A stretch of DNA of 64,000 nucleotides from Desmodesmus armatus (taxonomy: Eukaryota > Chlorophyta > Chlorophyceae > Sphaeropleales > Scenedesmaceae), in the NCBI GenBank assembly GCA_007449985.2, contig VIIQ02000714.1, positions 124,001 to 188,000 on the forward strand, read 5' to 3'. Under the pieces are notes generated by a model that worked only from the letters and a program-made list of their open reading frames with translations, did no database searches and had not been told where the DNA came from. Position 1 is the stretch's first letter. Every line of letters starts with the position of its first letter. Shown here in pieces: positions 24,565-35,700 of the stretch. The translations under genes and the position numbers were made by a program.

Positions 24565-25571
24565 ATGTCAGGCTGCAACGCTTTCTTTGTGACATTGTTG
24601 ATTGCCGCCGTGCTGAACAATGCTCACGAAGCAGGAGCGATTGGAGTGCCAGGCAAGACCAGCCTTGGCATCCGCAAGCTGCTGCAGACATCACACCCAC
24701 AGGTGGGTCCAAACTGCAGGATAGCCCAATCAGATGTTGAAAAACTTCAGGCTTTTGAGGTGTGAGCCAGATTTTGGTTTTGCATTGACAGATTGACCCA
24801 ACTCACACAACCCAGTGCTCGTTGAACGAGCATGAGGGTGGCGCTGGACTCTTCCAACACCATGCTGTCATGCTGTGGCTGTTGCTGCAGGTGCTGATTG
24901 CTACACACGCCACTGCCGACACACCGCGGGTGCTGCGTGCCACTCAAGGTTCAAGAATCTTACAGCAACTTGGCCAGCCAGTACCTGCTACTGCACCAAC
25001 CCCAGCTGCTAATCGCGCTACCAGCGCTGTGACCCCCACCCCCACTGCTGTCACTCTTGGGCCCAGTCAAGGCCAGTCAACAGCCTCAACCACCTTGCCA
25101 GGACAGGTTGCTGCCACACCCAAGCCACAGCAGCCAGTCCCAGCTGTCACTCCAGGTAGCCGAGCCGCCACTGTGCAGCCACCCAATGCTGCCGCAGCGG
25201 CGGCCGGCACGCTGCGCCAACACGGGACTACGTCCGCACCAGCAGCTGGAGCAGTTCTGAGTGAAAGGGAGAAGACGTTCAAGCCCTACCTTTGTAACAC
25301 CGGTGCACAGGTGCTGCCTTGCCACCCAGCCCGTGCGACTCCAGGCACTGCCGCTAAGCTGACAGCAGGGCAAGGTCGTGTAAGAGACAGCTCCTTGCCC
25401 CAGCGGGGAGGTGCCGACAGTGGCGCACAGATGGCCCAGTGGGCAAAGCAGCAGACACGGTCGGGTGTCACTTGGAACCCTGCTGCGCAGCCTGGAGTGG
25501 CACCTCCTGCCAAAACCCAGGACCAGCACGTGCTGTCTACACAGCCTGGCATTACCACGGCCTCAGACTGA
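24565..25571 (+). CDS. Secreted Ala/Thr/Pro-rich protein, two exons
   Basis: Exon 1 is 24565-24702 and exon 2 is 24891-25571, joined in phase 0 (CAG|gtgggt ... ctgcag|GTG); 272 residues. The N-terminus SGCNAFFVTLLIAAVLNNAH is a signal peptide, followed by the RKLLQ motif seen after signal peptides of many chlorophyte cell-wall and extracellular proteins. The mature part is rich in Ala, Thr, Pro and Gln without a recognised domain; a C-x8-C pair (LCNTGAQVLPC) lies near the middle. An alternative reading starts at the ATG at 24869 inside the intron. That gives a second signal peptide (MLWLLLQVLIATHATA) and an RILQQ motif, so alternative promoters or two nested starts are possible. Likely cell-wall or secreted; function unknown. 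Confidence 0.55.
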
Positions 25572-26948
25572 CTCAAAGATGGCTGCTGCAGCTTGCAGGT
25601 GGCACCGAAGTGTTGGCTTGAGGTGTATATTCCACCAGCCCAGTAGGTCTGGCCCAGGTGGCTGCAGACATGTACACAGCACACTCTATCCATCTGATGG
25701 AGTAGGGCAATTTGATGGAGTAGGCCGTGGTTCGGGTTTTGCCAAAACTGTTGAGGGTGGATTTTGCCATAGTATGCATGGGAAGCATGTGTGGGGTCGT
25801 ATGTTGACTTGGTGGCACCTGGTGCATGCATTCTGTTGGAACTTTGCTGCAAGAACGTGAAATGAAGGCAATATTGCGTGTTGGAACGGCCTGTTGTGGG
25901 CTTGGTGAAGTGTCCAGTGCACCTATCAAGACAAAAGGGGGGCTGCATCTGATGCATTGGCTTCAAGTTGTTGGGTGGTTCCTTGCTTGCAGACCTATGG
26001 CTGCTTTGTGGCTGCCAACTTGACGTGGCATGTGGCCTTGATAGCGATTTGAATGGCATCTTTACATTGTGGGTGCATCAACTTCAGTCGTGCACCGTGT
26101 GGTGACCACAAGACCCAAGCAAGCCTGTGTGCTGACAGGCCTTTTCGTTCCTCATAAACCTGCATGCCAATCAACTAACTAGCTGCACGCAATGCATGTT
26201 CTGTGGCACCAGGCAACTGGCACCCCAGCGCAGCAACCCTCATTCAAAACTGCTTGACAGCCAGAACTCAATGGACACAATACAAGCACCAGCTGAAGGC
26301 TTTCCACAGGACTTGATCACAGCGCCAACAGCAGGGTCCCACTGATTCCAACCATTGGCACACACACCATAATCACAGCGCAGCACCTCATGCCCATACC
26401 ACAGACTGCGTGAGAGCCACTTACTTGTTGGGCCAGCACCAACTGCAGAGTGGCCCCTGGCTACGATGAAAATCCACCAGAATCATTCATGATGCAGGGG
26501 CGCGCTAGCACACACCATAACCTCAGCGCAGCAGCCAGCCTCAGGCTGATCACAGACTACTTGACAGTCACAGCTTGCTGCTGTTTGAGCTGCTGCTGCT
26601 TGCACAAACACCAGCTGCAGGGTGCCAACAGGCCATGGCTGTTAACTGGCCAGCACTAGCAGTAGGGAACAGCCAACACAACCACAACAACTCCCTGAGT
26701 AAACAGCAGTCACATACCTGTCAACCATTGCCATGCACAGCCACAACTGCACTTGCAGCATGGCAACCAAAACTCACTCGACACAAGGTCCAACCAAGCA
26801 ACCAGCCACCGCCACCTGTGTTGGTGCCACATGTCCGACAGTGTGTCACTGCTGACGACTTTCAGCCTGCGCCTGGCCGGCACACTGCTTATCTTGACCG
26901 CAACTGCCTGTACGCATACCTCCGAGGTAATGAGTCATTTCATTGGTC

Positions 26949-27628
26949 TCACTCCAGCAGCACATTGCGCAGTGTCCACATGCCATTGTTGAGGAACACC
27001 ATCTCCTTGCGCTTGAGCACTTGCAGTGCCAGGCCGAGGGTCAGCTTGCTGAAGCTATCACCGCACTGAGTGCACACTGCCTTGTGGAGGCTGTCCAGAG
27101 ACATCTGGTAGAGCGGGGCGGCGCCCAGCAGCTGCTGCATGACGACATCGACAGCAGAGTCGATGTGGTCCCTGACGTTGCTGTTGCTGATCGTCAGCAG
27201 CAGTGAGGCACTCTCAACAGCTGCAACCACGCGATCCCAGGCCACCCCGTGGGCACGTGCGATTGCAGCCGCCCGCCGACACATCTCTCCGTGCAGCGTG
27301 ACCAGCAGCTGCTCAGGGTGCAGAGGCTCGTCAGCTGCTGCCTTCTGTGGCACTGGCACTCTTGCAGTGCTGGGGTGTGCAGTGCTGGGGTGCTGAGCTG
27401 CGCAGTCGTCACAGTCTGCAGGACAGGCGGACAGGGCAGGACGGGCAGGCAAAGATCAGTCCATCTGCTGCTGTACATCACATGTGTCAAGCGCGTTTGC
27501 CATTTCTGCATAATGCCCAATGAGGGATGAAGCATTTTTCGAGCAGCACATGCAGGATTCAGCTCACCGTACTTCCTCTTCTTGCTGCTGTCGAAGTTGC
27601 AGCAGCCGGTGGCAGTCTGGAAAGCCAT
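26949..27628 (-). CDS. Small two-exon protein, winged-helix-like C-terminus (copy A)
   Basis: Exon 1 is 27628-27568 and exon 2 is 27415-26949; 175 residues. The ATG at 27626-27628 opens MAFQTATGCCNFDSSKKRKY. The donor is GTGAGC, and the acceptor follows a long pyrimidine tract (ctttgcctgcccgtcctgcc...cag). Exon 2 holds a helical region, LHPEQLLVTLHGEMCRRAAA, then a segment ending LTLGLALQVLKRKEMVFLNN and GMWTLRNVLL. The helix plus hydrophobic beta-hairpin ending in 'G-M-W-T-L' resembles the C-terminal half of a winged-helix domain; this is inference from pattern only. I do not recognise the family. Copy B (29778-30401) preserves frame, splice sites and length apart from small indels, which supports real coding. 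Confidence 0.65.
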
Positions 27629-27740
27629 CGTGAGCTGTTGGAACAGGAAGATGCAGTTTGATGCAAAGACCAAACGCGATCACTGTGCAGTCGTGTGAAA
27701 GTTGAACGACAAGTGCAGTGCTGTCCCTGTCGTGCGTGCC

Positions 27741-27778
27741 CTTTTATGCGGGTACACCCACCCCGCGCCGCGGCGCGG
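27741..27778 (-). promoter_or_regulatory. TATA-like box and GC palindrome, copy A
   Basis: On the minus strand a perfect 16-bp palindrome CCGCGCCGCGGCGCGG (27763-27778) precedes GCATAAAAG (TATA-like, 27741-27749), about 115 nt upstream of the ATG at 27628. The same arrangement is kept in copy B. Confidence 0.55.
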
Positions 27779-28305
27779 TCTGCATTCTGTCGAAAGCTTG
27801 TGGAGGTCCCAGTCCCGATGTCCCAAAGGGCGCAAGTATGCACTGAAATAACATGAACCACTCACAAAACATATCAGAGAGATTCTTGGTGCTGCCATGG
27901 TCATCCTGGGGTGGGCCGCTGGGTGTACATCTCAATGTGTCGAAAGCTCATGGAGGTGCCCGCCCAATGCGCAAAAGGGCGCACGCCTGCTCTGGAAAAC
28001 ATAAAACAACTTCAGAACCCATCACGAAGCAGGAGAGGGAGAGACTGTGGTGCTGCCATGGTCATCCTAGGATGACCCAGGCCTGGGGCGGGGCCGCTTC
28101 GTGTGTACATGTCATTCAGCTCAAAGCTCGTGTCAGGTAACAGCAAATGCTTCCCATGATGCAGGATTGCGCTGATATGTTATAAAATGTGCTTCACACA
28201 ACCATTCAGAGTGATGCTGGGTGCTGGAAACATCACCAATTTCTGCTTTGGGGAGCCACACACAGCAAAGGGGGTGATGGAGCCGCCTGCAGTGCCACAA
28301 CAGTG

Positions 28306-28390
28306 TTGTGAATGCACCATCACCACAGTCAAGGGTGTCGAGGGTGTTGTGAGCGGCAGCTAGTAGCGGAGTGATGAATGTGTCTGCACC
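28306..28390 (-). other. Conserved candidate exon upstream of copy A gene
   Basis: The minus strand encodes GADTFITPLLAAAH then NTLDTLDCGDGAFTTL. The matching place in copy B (31056-31140) encodes GADLFITPVLAAAH and KSIGTLYCGDGAFTATL. Many differences are third-position or conservative, which suggests a real exon or recent loss of one. No complete gene model was found. Confidence 0.4.
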
Positions 28391-29777
28391 AGTTGCACCC
28401 TGCACAACACACTGACCTGCACCAAGCTTGATTGGTTCGCGTTAGCAGCAGTGGACCACAAGGCAGCAGGTCTAGCTGTGCAGTAAGCATGGCAATGCCG
28501 TGTTGTTGTGCATTCTGTGTGTGCTGCGCAGGTACATGCCACTAGCCGCCGGCTTCATACATGATATTGCTGCCTGTTGTGGGCTTGGTGAAGTGTTCAT
28601 TGCACCTGATAAAAGCAGCTTGAGGATTCTGGGGCTGGTTGTCATCCTCTAACAAGCGTCACCAACTCCCTGGTTTGAGTCTCAGTGTTTTGTTCCTACT
28701 GGTGTGTTCTGCCATCTCCGTGATATCAGTGAATGGCGGCATGAGCTCTTGAACTTCATAGCTACAGGCGTAACTTGAGTATGCCATATTCAAAGATTTA
28801 ATTTGATCAAGACAAAGGGGGGCTGCATCATGATGCATTGGCTTCAAGTTGTTGGGTGGTTCCTTGCTTGCAGACCTATGGCTGCTCAGCAGCCACAAGT
28901 TGTGGCTGGCATTGTGCGGCCATGATAGCGATTTGAACAGCAGATTTACATTCAATGCGGGTGCGTCAACTTGAGTCGTGCACCGTGTGGTGACCACAAG
29001 ACCCAAGCAAGCCTGCTGATGTGTGCTGACAGGCCTTTCGTTCCTAATAAAACTGCATGGCAATCCAGCAACTTGTTGCGCGCGATGCATGTTCAGTGGC
29101 ACCAGGCAACTGGCACCCCAGCAGAGCAGCAATTATCAACAACTGCTGGACAGCCAGAACTCACTTGAAACAGTACAAGCACCAAGCTGCACGGTGCACG
29201 ATGCCCACAGGACTTGATCACAGCACCAACAGCAGGGTCCCAATGATTCCAAGCATTGGCACACACCATAACCACAGTGCAGCCTCCGAGGCACCTCCCA
29301 TGAGCCCTTATCACAGACTGCGTGACCGCCACAACCTACTTGTTGAACCAGCACCGACTGCAGGGTGTCCCCTCGCTCTGATCAATTCTATCAAAATGCA
29401 GGGGCGCACTACCAAAAACCACAACCCCTGCGCAGCAGCCAACCTCCTGATCACAGACTGCTTGACAGTCACAGCTTGCTTGCACAAACAAGCTGCAGGG
29501 CACCAAAGGGCCTTGATTATGCGACAGCGCTGGCAACACACATAGCAACAACTCCTTGAGTAAACATCAGCGCAGACCAACCATGCCATGCGCAGCCACA
29601 ACTGCACTTGCAGCATGGCAACAAAAACTCACTAGTGAGTACTCGACCAAGGTCCAACCAAGCAACCAACCATTGCAAGTGTGTTACTTCTACATGTCAC
29701 TGCTGACGATCCTAGCCTGCGCGTGGCCGGCGCACTGCTTCCTTTGACTGCAACTGCCTGTCGCATACCTCCTCTTT

Positions 29778-30401
29778 TCAGTGGTTGATATTGTTCAGCT
29801 GCACGTTGTGCAGTGTCCACATGCCCTTGTTGAAGAACACCACCTTGTGCCGCTTCAGCACCTCCAGTGCCAGGCAGAGGGTCAGCTCGCTGAAGCCACC
29901 GCCAGTGCACACTGCCTTGCGCAGGCTGTCGTCAGACATCTGGTAGAGCGGGGGGGCGCCCAGCAGCTGATGCATGGCGAAATCAACAGCAGAGTCGACA
30001 TAGTCCCTGAATCTGCTGTTGTCGATCGCCAGCAGCAGTGAGACACTCTCAACAGCTGCAGCTCCGACATCAAAGGCCACCCCGTGGGCACATGCGATTG
30101 CAGGCAGCTGCTCGCAGAACTCTCCCTGCAGCGTGGCCAGCAGCTGCTCAGGGTGCAGAAGCTCTTCAGCTGATGCTTTCTTGCTGGGGTGCACCCCTGC
30201 GCAGTCGGCATAATCTGCAGGACAGGCGGACAGGGTAGGACGGGCAGGCAAAGGTCAGTCCATCTGCTGCTGTACGTGTGTCAAGCGCGTTTGCCATTTC
30301 TGCAGCAGTTTGCGAGCAGAACATGCAGGATTCAGCTCACCGTACTTCCTCTTCTTGCTGCCGTCGCAGTTGCAGCAGCCGGTAGCAGTCTGGAAAGCCA
30401 T
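29778..30401 (-). CDS. Small two-exon protein, winged-helix-like C-terminus (copy B)
   Basis: Exon 1 is 30401-30341 and exon 2 is 30214-29778; 165 residues. It is a paralogue of the gene at 26949-27628. Exon 1 differs at two residues (CCNCDGSKKRKY). Exon 2 lacks the Thr/Val/Pro linker segment after HPS and has LLHPEQLLATLQGEFCEQLP and LEVLKRHKVVFFNKGMWTLH. The splice sites are conserved (GTGAGC donor, tcctgcag acceptor), and the frame is intact to TGA/TAA. Both copies keep the Cys-Cys in exon 1 and a Cys-containing D-x-x-D-C at the start of exon 2, so a metal- or disulfide-related role for the N-terminus is possible but unproven. Confidence 0.65.
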
Positions 30402-30510
30402 CGTGAGCTGTTGGAACAGGAAGATGCACTTTGATGCAAATACCAAATGCGATCACTGTGCAGTCGTGTAAGTCGAACGACAAGTGCAGTGATGTCCCTG
30501 CTATGCGTGC

Positions 30511-30545
30511 CTTTTTATGCGGGTGCACCCCGCGCCGCGGCGCGG
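30511..30545 (-). promoter_or_regulatory. TATA-like box and GC palindrome, copy B
   Basis: The same perfect palindrome CCGCGCCGCGGCGCGG (30530-30545) stands ahead of GCATAAAAAG (30511-30520), about 110 nt upstream of the ATG at 30401. Conservation between the copies, in a flank that has otherwise diverged, argues for function. Confidence 0.55.
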
Positions 30546-31055
30546 TTCTGGCCAAAGCTCCAGGAGGTCCCAGCCGGATGCTTGAAAGGGCGCACAATTG
30601 CAGTGAAAAGACATCAAATACTTTGTAAAGTAATTTCAGAGCGACGCTGGGTGATGCCATGCATGCTGGGGCGGGGCCGCTTCGTGTACATCTCAATCTG
30701 TCGAAAGCTCATGGAGGTACCAGCCTGATGCTTGAAGGGGCAAAAGCTTGTGCAGAAAAAGCCATGTAATGTTTCAATAAAACATTTCAGAGAGACGATG
30801 GTTGCTGCCATGGTCATCCTGGGGCGACGCCAGTTCTTGCACACCTCAATCAGCTGAATACTTATGCCAGGTGCCAGCAAATGCTTCAGTGGATGCAGGA
30901 CTGCGCTGATCAACCATGAAGATGTCGTCACAGTGATCCTGGGCGCTGGGTGCAACATCATCACTATCTTCTGTGGGGAGGCACACACAACAGGGGGATA
31001 TGTACATGTACTACGTCGTGATATCACTCCATCGATGGAGCCGCCTGCAGTGTTG

Positions 31056-31140
31056 CTGTGAATGCACCATCACCACAGTAAAGGGTGCCAATGGATTTGT
31101 GAGCGGCAGCCAGTACCGGTGTAATGAACAAGTCTGCACC
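31056..31140 (-). other. Conserved candidate exon upstream of copy B gene
   Basis: Counterpart of 28306-28390: GADLFITPVLAAAHKSIGTL then YCGDGAFTATL. See that entry. Confidence 0.4.
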
Positions 31141-31442
31141 GAGCATTGATTGGACCGAAAAATCGAGTGAGCATGCTGGATGATAGCAGTTCTGTCAGGT
31201 GGTGGGATGCTGTGTTGCATAGACTAGCCTAGTAGACCTGTGGTCCTGATATGGTATGCTGGCCGAGAGGCCTCTGGTTTGTTCTGTCATCTTTGTGACA
31301 TCAGTGAATGGCTGACATGAGCTCTTGACCTGCAAGCTCAAGCTATGATAGCTACAGGTATAACGTTGCTGACACAGGTATAACATTGACAAAGTTGCAC
31401 TTGTGGACTGTGGGATGGGAGCAAGGCTGAGCTGGGGTGCTG

Positions 31443-31622
31443 CCAGCTCTTCTTGCAAAAAAGTGCGTGCTCAATGACCTTGCGCAGCGCCCACTTCCCC
31501 ACCTGCTCATACAGGGGCAGGCCAGCAATCACACCCAGTACCTGGCGAGCATTGTCAAAGTGTGTCGGCACTGCCGTTAGCTGCTGGCAGCACCCCTGCT
31601 TCTTGGTGTTGCTGTGATCGTA
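31443..31622 (-). other. Candidate orphan exon, unknown family
   Basis: After an acceptor-like cgtcgtgcag, the minus strand stays open with non-repetitive, protein-like composition: YDHSNTKKQGCCQQLTAVPT, HFDNARQVLGVIAGLPLYEQ, VGKWALRKVIEHALFCKKSW. I do not recognise it. A possible donor is CAG|gtactg at about 31541. It could be part of the same lost gene as the GAD-FITP exon downstream on this strand. Confidence 0.35.
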
Positions 31623-31695
31623 CTGCACGACGTAGATGATGGGCTACAGCATTGGCTGTCACACCTTGACTTGCTTGCTGTGATGTCCCATACAG

Positions 31696-31802
31696 GAGCC
31701 AACTATGCTGATCATAAATGCTTCTTTGCAACAGCAGCACTCTTGGTGGACATCCCTAGCTGGGACGACTGGCAGGCTCTGCGGGCCACCATCACAGCCT
31801 AG
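31696..31802 (+). pseudogene. Orphan copy of the last exon of the gene at 58344
   Basis: After an acceptor (cccatacag) the plus strand encodes ANYADHKCFFATAALLVDIP then SWDDWQALRATITA and TAG. The terminal exon of the gene at 58344-60575 (-) encodes ANSAYEMCFHATAALVVDVP then SWANRQALVANTA. Acceptor position and frame agree. No other exon of that gene was found here, so this is probably a truncated duplicate. Confidence 0.55.
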
Positions 31803-32733
31803 TCAATTGGCATTACTGGCAGGGGCCACAACTAGGTTGTGCGCACCGCAGAAAGTGCCACATACGACTGCGCCACAACGTGAGGAGTGCCACATGGAGT
31901 TGCCGTCTTGTTGTGCTCGTAATGCTGTGGAGCGGTGGGGAAACTGATGCTGCCAGTGACATTGGTCCTGGTGTAGCGGCTGCAATGTGCACAATGGCCC
32001 TCACCAGCATTGCTAGTTTGGCAAACATCTGCAATGCTACGAGTAATGTACCACTGTTCCTCAGCCTCCACTGTGATTTCAGTTGCTGTGCAAGCCTGAT
32101 CAACCTTCATGTCTGTACTGATTGTCATGAGCTCATGAGCTCCTCGAGGAGCAAACCAAGTGGCTGTCACCTGCTCCAAGGCTGCAGCTGGAATATCCTG
32201 TCGACTGTGGCTCGATGTGGGCAAACTCAAGCCAAGGCCATCAACACTGATGATCACAGCCGACTAAATAAGTCTGCACATGTCGCCAAACAGCACAGGC
32301 TGACACACAGCACTTGGCATCTTGGCAAGCCAAGCCCCTGGCTGACTCATGTTTGCTGAGGCTGGGAGTTGTTTGGAGCAAGTCATGGCTGTGCAGCAGA
32401 ATATTCTTCGAAGTGGACAGCCTGGCATGCCACTGCGCAGTGGCAGCACAGGTACGATGGATGACGTAATGCGGAGTGATGCACCCTGAACAAACTTTTA
32501 GACAGCTTTTGATGCCTTGATTGAAGCCATTTTGCCGTTCTGCGTGTCGCAGTACGTTTGTAGTGGTTGTTTGCATTTGCTGCGATTGGCAAGTGGGCAC
32601 CAATGCTCACCTGGAAGACGTGAGTGTCACATCAACTCAAGCAACTTGTTTCGTAGTCATGTTCGGCTCTGTTTGCAGCACTAGTACTTTACTGCTTCGA
32701 CCTCGCGCCCGCCAGCCCGCTTGTCATGCAGCA
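31803..32733. other. Intergenic region
   Basis: No supported gene. The frame of the next gene is open upstream to 32521 and includes an upstream ATG (32521), but the ATG at 32734, which begins a signal peptide, is preferred. Confidence 0.4.
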
Positions 32734-35700
32734 ATGAAGCTGCTGAGCATATTATCCATTCTATTGATTATATTATCGTCAGCAGCAGCGGTTCATCCCG
32801 AAGCATCGCGGCAGAGCCTCACCAGCAGGCAGCTGCAGACACTAGGCACCAGCTTTTCCAGGGTGTTGCTGCAGGCAATAGACAGCACCAGTACTGCCGC
32901 CACCAGCAACAGCATCGACGTTTCTCCGGTCCCAGTGGACAGCATTTCGATATCTGCACAGCCTGGAGCACTCTCTGATCAGCAGACGGACAGTAGCAGC
33001 AGCACCAGCACCAGCCACGGTGATGAGACCAGCAGGCTACGGTTGAGCTCCGGAAGCGGCAGCAGCCGCAGCAGTGTCAGCATCAGCTCCAAGTCGCAGC
33101 AGCAGAAGCAACAGCAGCCGCCCGTGGAGTTTGTCGGGCCCATCGTGCGTGTCCACACAGCCAGTGTGAAAGCCAAGGGCAGCAAGCACACAGGGTTCGA
33201 ATACCTGACAGACTCCCTCGAGGAAAGCTACGAAGAGTCCCAAAAACAGCAGCAGCTCGAGCAGCAGAAAGGCAGCAGCGATGAATACCCCTGGAGCAGC
33301 TACACGCACAAAAATGACGTCAGCAATGACATCACCCGCTCAGCTCAAGACCCATACAGCGTGGACATCTCCTACCGACAGCACCCTCCCACAAAGTATG
33401 ACGATATTCCCCCTGGCGAACCGCCAACCAGGTATGTAGGCCCTATGAGCCTAGCCAGCCAGCCAGCCAGCCATGTAGGCCCTATGAGCCTATCTTGGTT
33501 CCAGAAAGGGCGGTCAGGCGTGGCCCTGAGCCAGTTGAGTAGTAATAGTAGTGGTAGTAGTAGTAGTTAGCAGTAGTCAGTAGCAGTAGTGTTTGCAGTG
33601 AGGATATCTGCAGGTGCACCCTTGGGCTGTAACCCTTGCTGTTGCAGTGAAGGGTCTATCCATGCAAAATCCTCTTGCCTACTGGCACACTACTTGATGC
33701 TGGCCAGTCAGTGAAATCAGAGAGCCTCTCTCTGAGAGTGGTGATCTTAACCCATAACTGTGTGGCTTTTTGTGTATAATACATGCTACAGGTACCTCCC
33801 GACGGATCACGCAGAAGATGGAGAGCCTTACATAAGCCGCCATCCTGCCATACACTCAGAGCCGCGGCAGGGTGGGGTCCAACCCGACAGCTCGTACGAG
33901 GAGCCCAGTAGTGGCCCACAACCCCATCCAATCGAAGAGCCAGCCAGGGAAGCTTACCCAGAGAAGCCACCCCCACAGCACACTCCAGAACCCTACAGCG
34001 GCCCCGAGCCTCCTCACACCCCACAGCAGCAGCAGGCAGGTCCCGGACCCTATGCAGGTCCAGGACCCTATCCAGCCGGCCCCAAGCCACCGCAGCAGCT
34101 GGAGCAGCGGCCGGACATGTATACACCTGGCCCCTCAGTTGGCCCACGTGAGCCATACAACCAGCAGCGGGGGGGTCCTACTAACCCTACTATCCCCACC
34201 AAGCCAGGCATGCCATACACTCAGCCCGGTGCGCAGAAGCCCCCGCACCCGCAAAGCGCTTATGGTAAACCTGAGGGCCCTACTAAGCAGCCAGGGCAGA
34301 TGCCAGGCTACCCCGCCCCTGGCAACACTAACATGCCTTACCAGCAGCAGCAGGGGGGGCCCTACCCCTCCAAACCCAGTCTACCACCTAGCCAGATGCC
34401 CGGTCCCTATACCCCAGAGGGGCCCCAGGATCCTTACAGGGGATCTGCGCAGCCGGGAGCACCAGGGCCTTACCAGCAGAAGCAGCCACAGGCACTCCAT
34501 CAACATGCGCAACCCCCGCACCATCCGGACCAGCAGGGGATGCATCACCCTGGAGAGGGTGGGCGCCAGTACCCCGATATGCAGCAAGAGGGGCCAGACT
34601 ATCAGGAGCAGCAGCAGCAGCGGCGGTATGAAGAACGCCAGCAACGGGAGCAGGAGCAGGAGACTTATCAGAGGGACTCTTCAGGGCCTGATGACCAGAC
34701 AAAGGACGAACTGGACCCCTCAGAGCCTTCGTTTGATGGCCCACCACCCCACAGGCCTGATGGTCCGGATGGTGGACGCCCTTACGAGGACTCTGGTGAT
34801 GGTGCTGATGACAGGGTGTCTGAGCCGAGGCCGGATGTGGATGAGTACAGGCCGGAGGAGCAGGAAGGGATGGACGAGGACCCAGGTGTGTGCACACGTG
34901 CAGCATGGCTTGATGCCGACATATGCAAGTTCAAAGGGCCACAGCTGGTACAGAGATGCTGCGGCTAGTCTTGCCGCAAGCTACACTGCGTGTACAGATC
35001 GAAAAAATATTTTGCGTGTATGCTGACAAGGTGCATGCGTGCTGCAACCCTTGCTGGCGACTACACTGCAGCCACCACTGCAACGGCACGCATCCTGCTG
35101 GTATGTGCTGTGATGCCACCGACACTGGCACACACAGGGCACACATACACAGACTGGAGATCAGTGATTGCCCAGGATACAGCATGTCTGAAACCCTGTG
35201 CCGCTACTGCTGTCTTTTAATGTTCCTGATTGCCCTCAGGTGCTGATTATGAGCCTGACAGCATTGACGGCATATGCTTGAGGCAGGTGGAGGCAGCTGA
35301 CTGCAGGCTGGCAGGGGCTGATGGTACACAGCAGTTCACGTGAGTGGAAGACGTTTTAGGGCGCCAGTTGCAAGAAAGTAGTGCATCATGTGCTTTGCCG
35401 TCCTTGGAAAGACACCACAGCACAGCACACACCCATAACAGACATCAGTGCACTGGTACCATGCGTATGAGGGGGAAAAACTACAGGCGCATCATGCGGG
35501 AAAGGGGATGCTACTGGGTGGCTGCTGCTGCCTTGCAGCATGCGCCAACGCCCAGCGCATTTGCATGTGGTTCATTTGCCGCGTGTTGCTGCTGTGTGGC
35601 CTGAAGTGCTTCTTTGCGGTCTGACGGACCAACACAACCTGTGTGTACGGCACCACATATCGTGTAGTAGTTACTGCATACACCCTGTCCTACTGCATGA

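Larger units (their letters stand above)
25885..28440. repeat. Tandem segmental duplication, copy A
   Basis: Copy A starts near 'cctgttgtgggcttggtgaa' (25889) and runs to about 28440. It matches copy B (28572-31170) in order and orientation: the ggggggctgcat block (25937/28815), the tgcatgttc...accaggcaactggcacccc block (26198/29080), the gene exons, the promoter and an upstream conserved exon. The offset is about 2.7 kb. Confidence 0.85.
28572..31170. repeat. Tandem segmental duplication, copy B
   Basis: Second copy of the 2.7-kb unit. A segment of copy B's flank (28690-28790, with 'catcagtgaatggc' and 'catgagctcttga') recurs once more at about 31270-31385, so the array once contained at least part of a third unit. 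Confidence 0.85.

Noticed and set aside
33872..35026. 384-residue frame shifted relative to the large secreted-protein gene
   Set aside because: It is the +1 shadow of the Pro-rich exon and ignores the in-phase splice sites.
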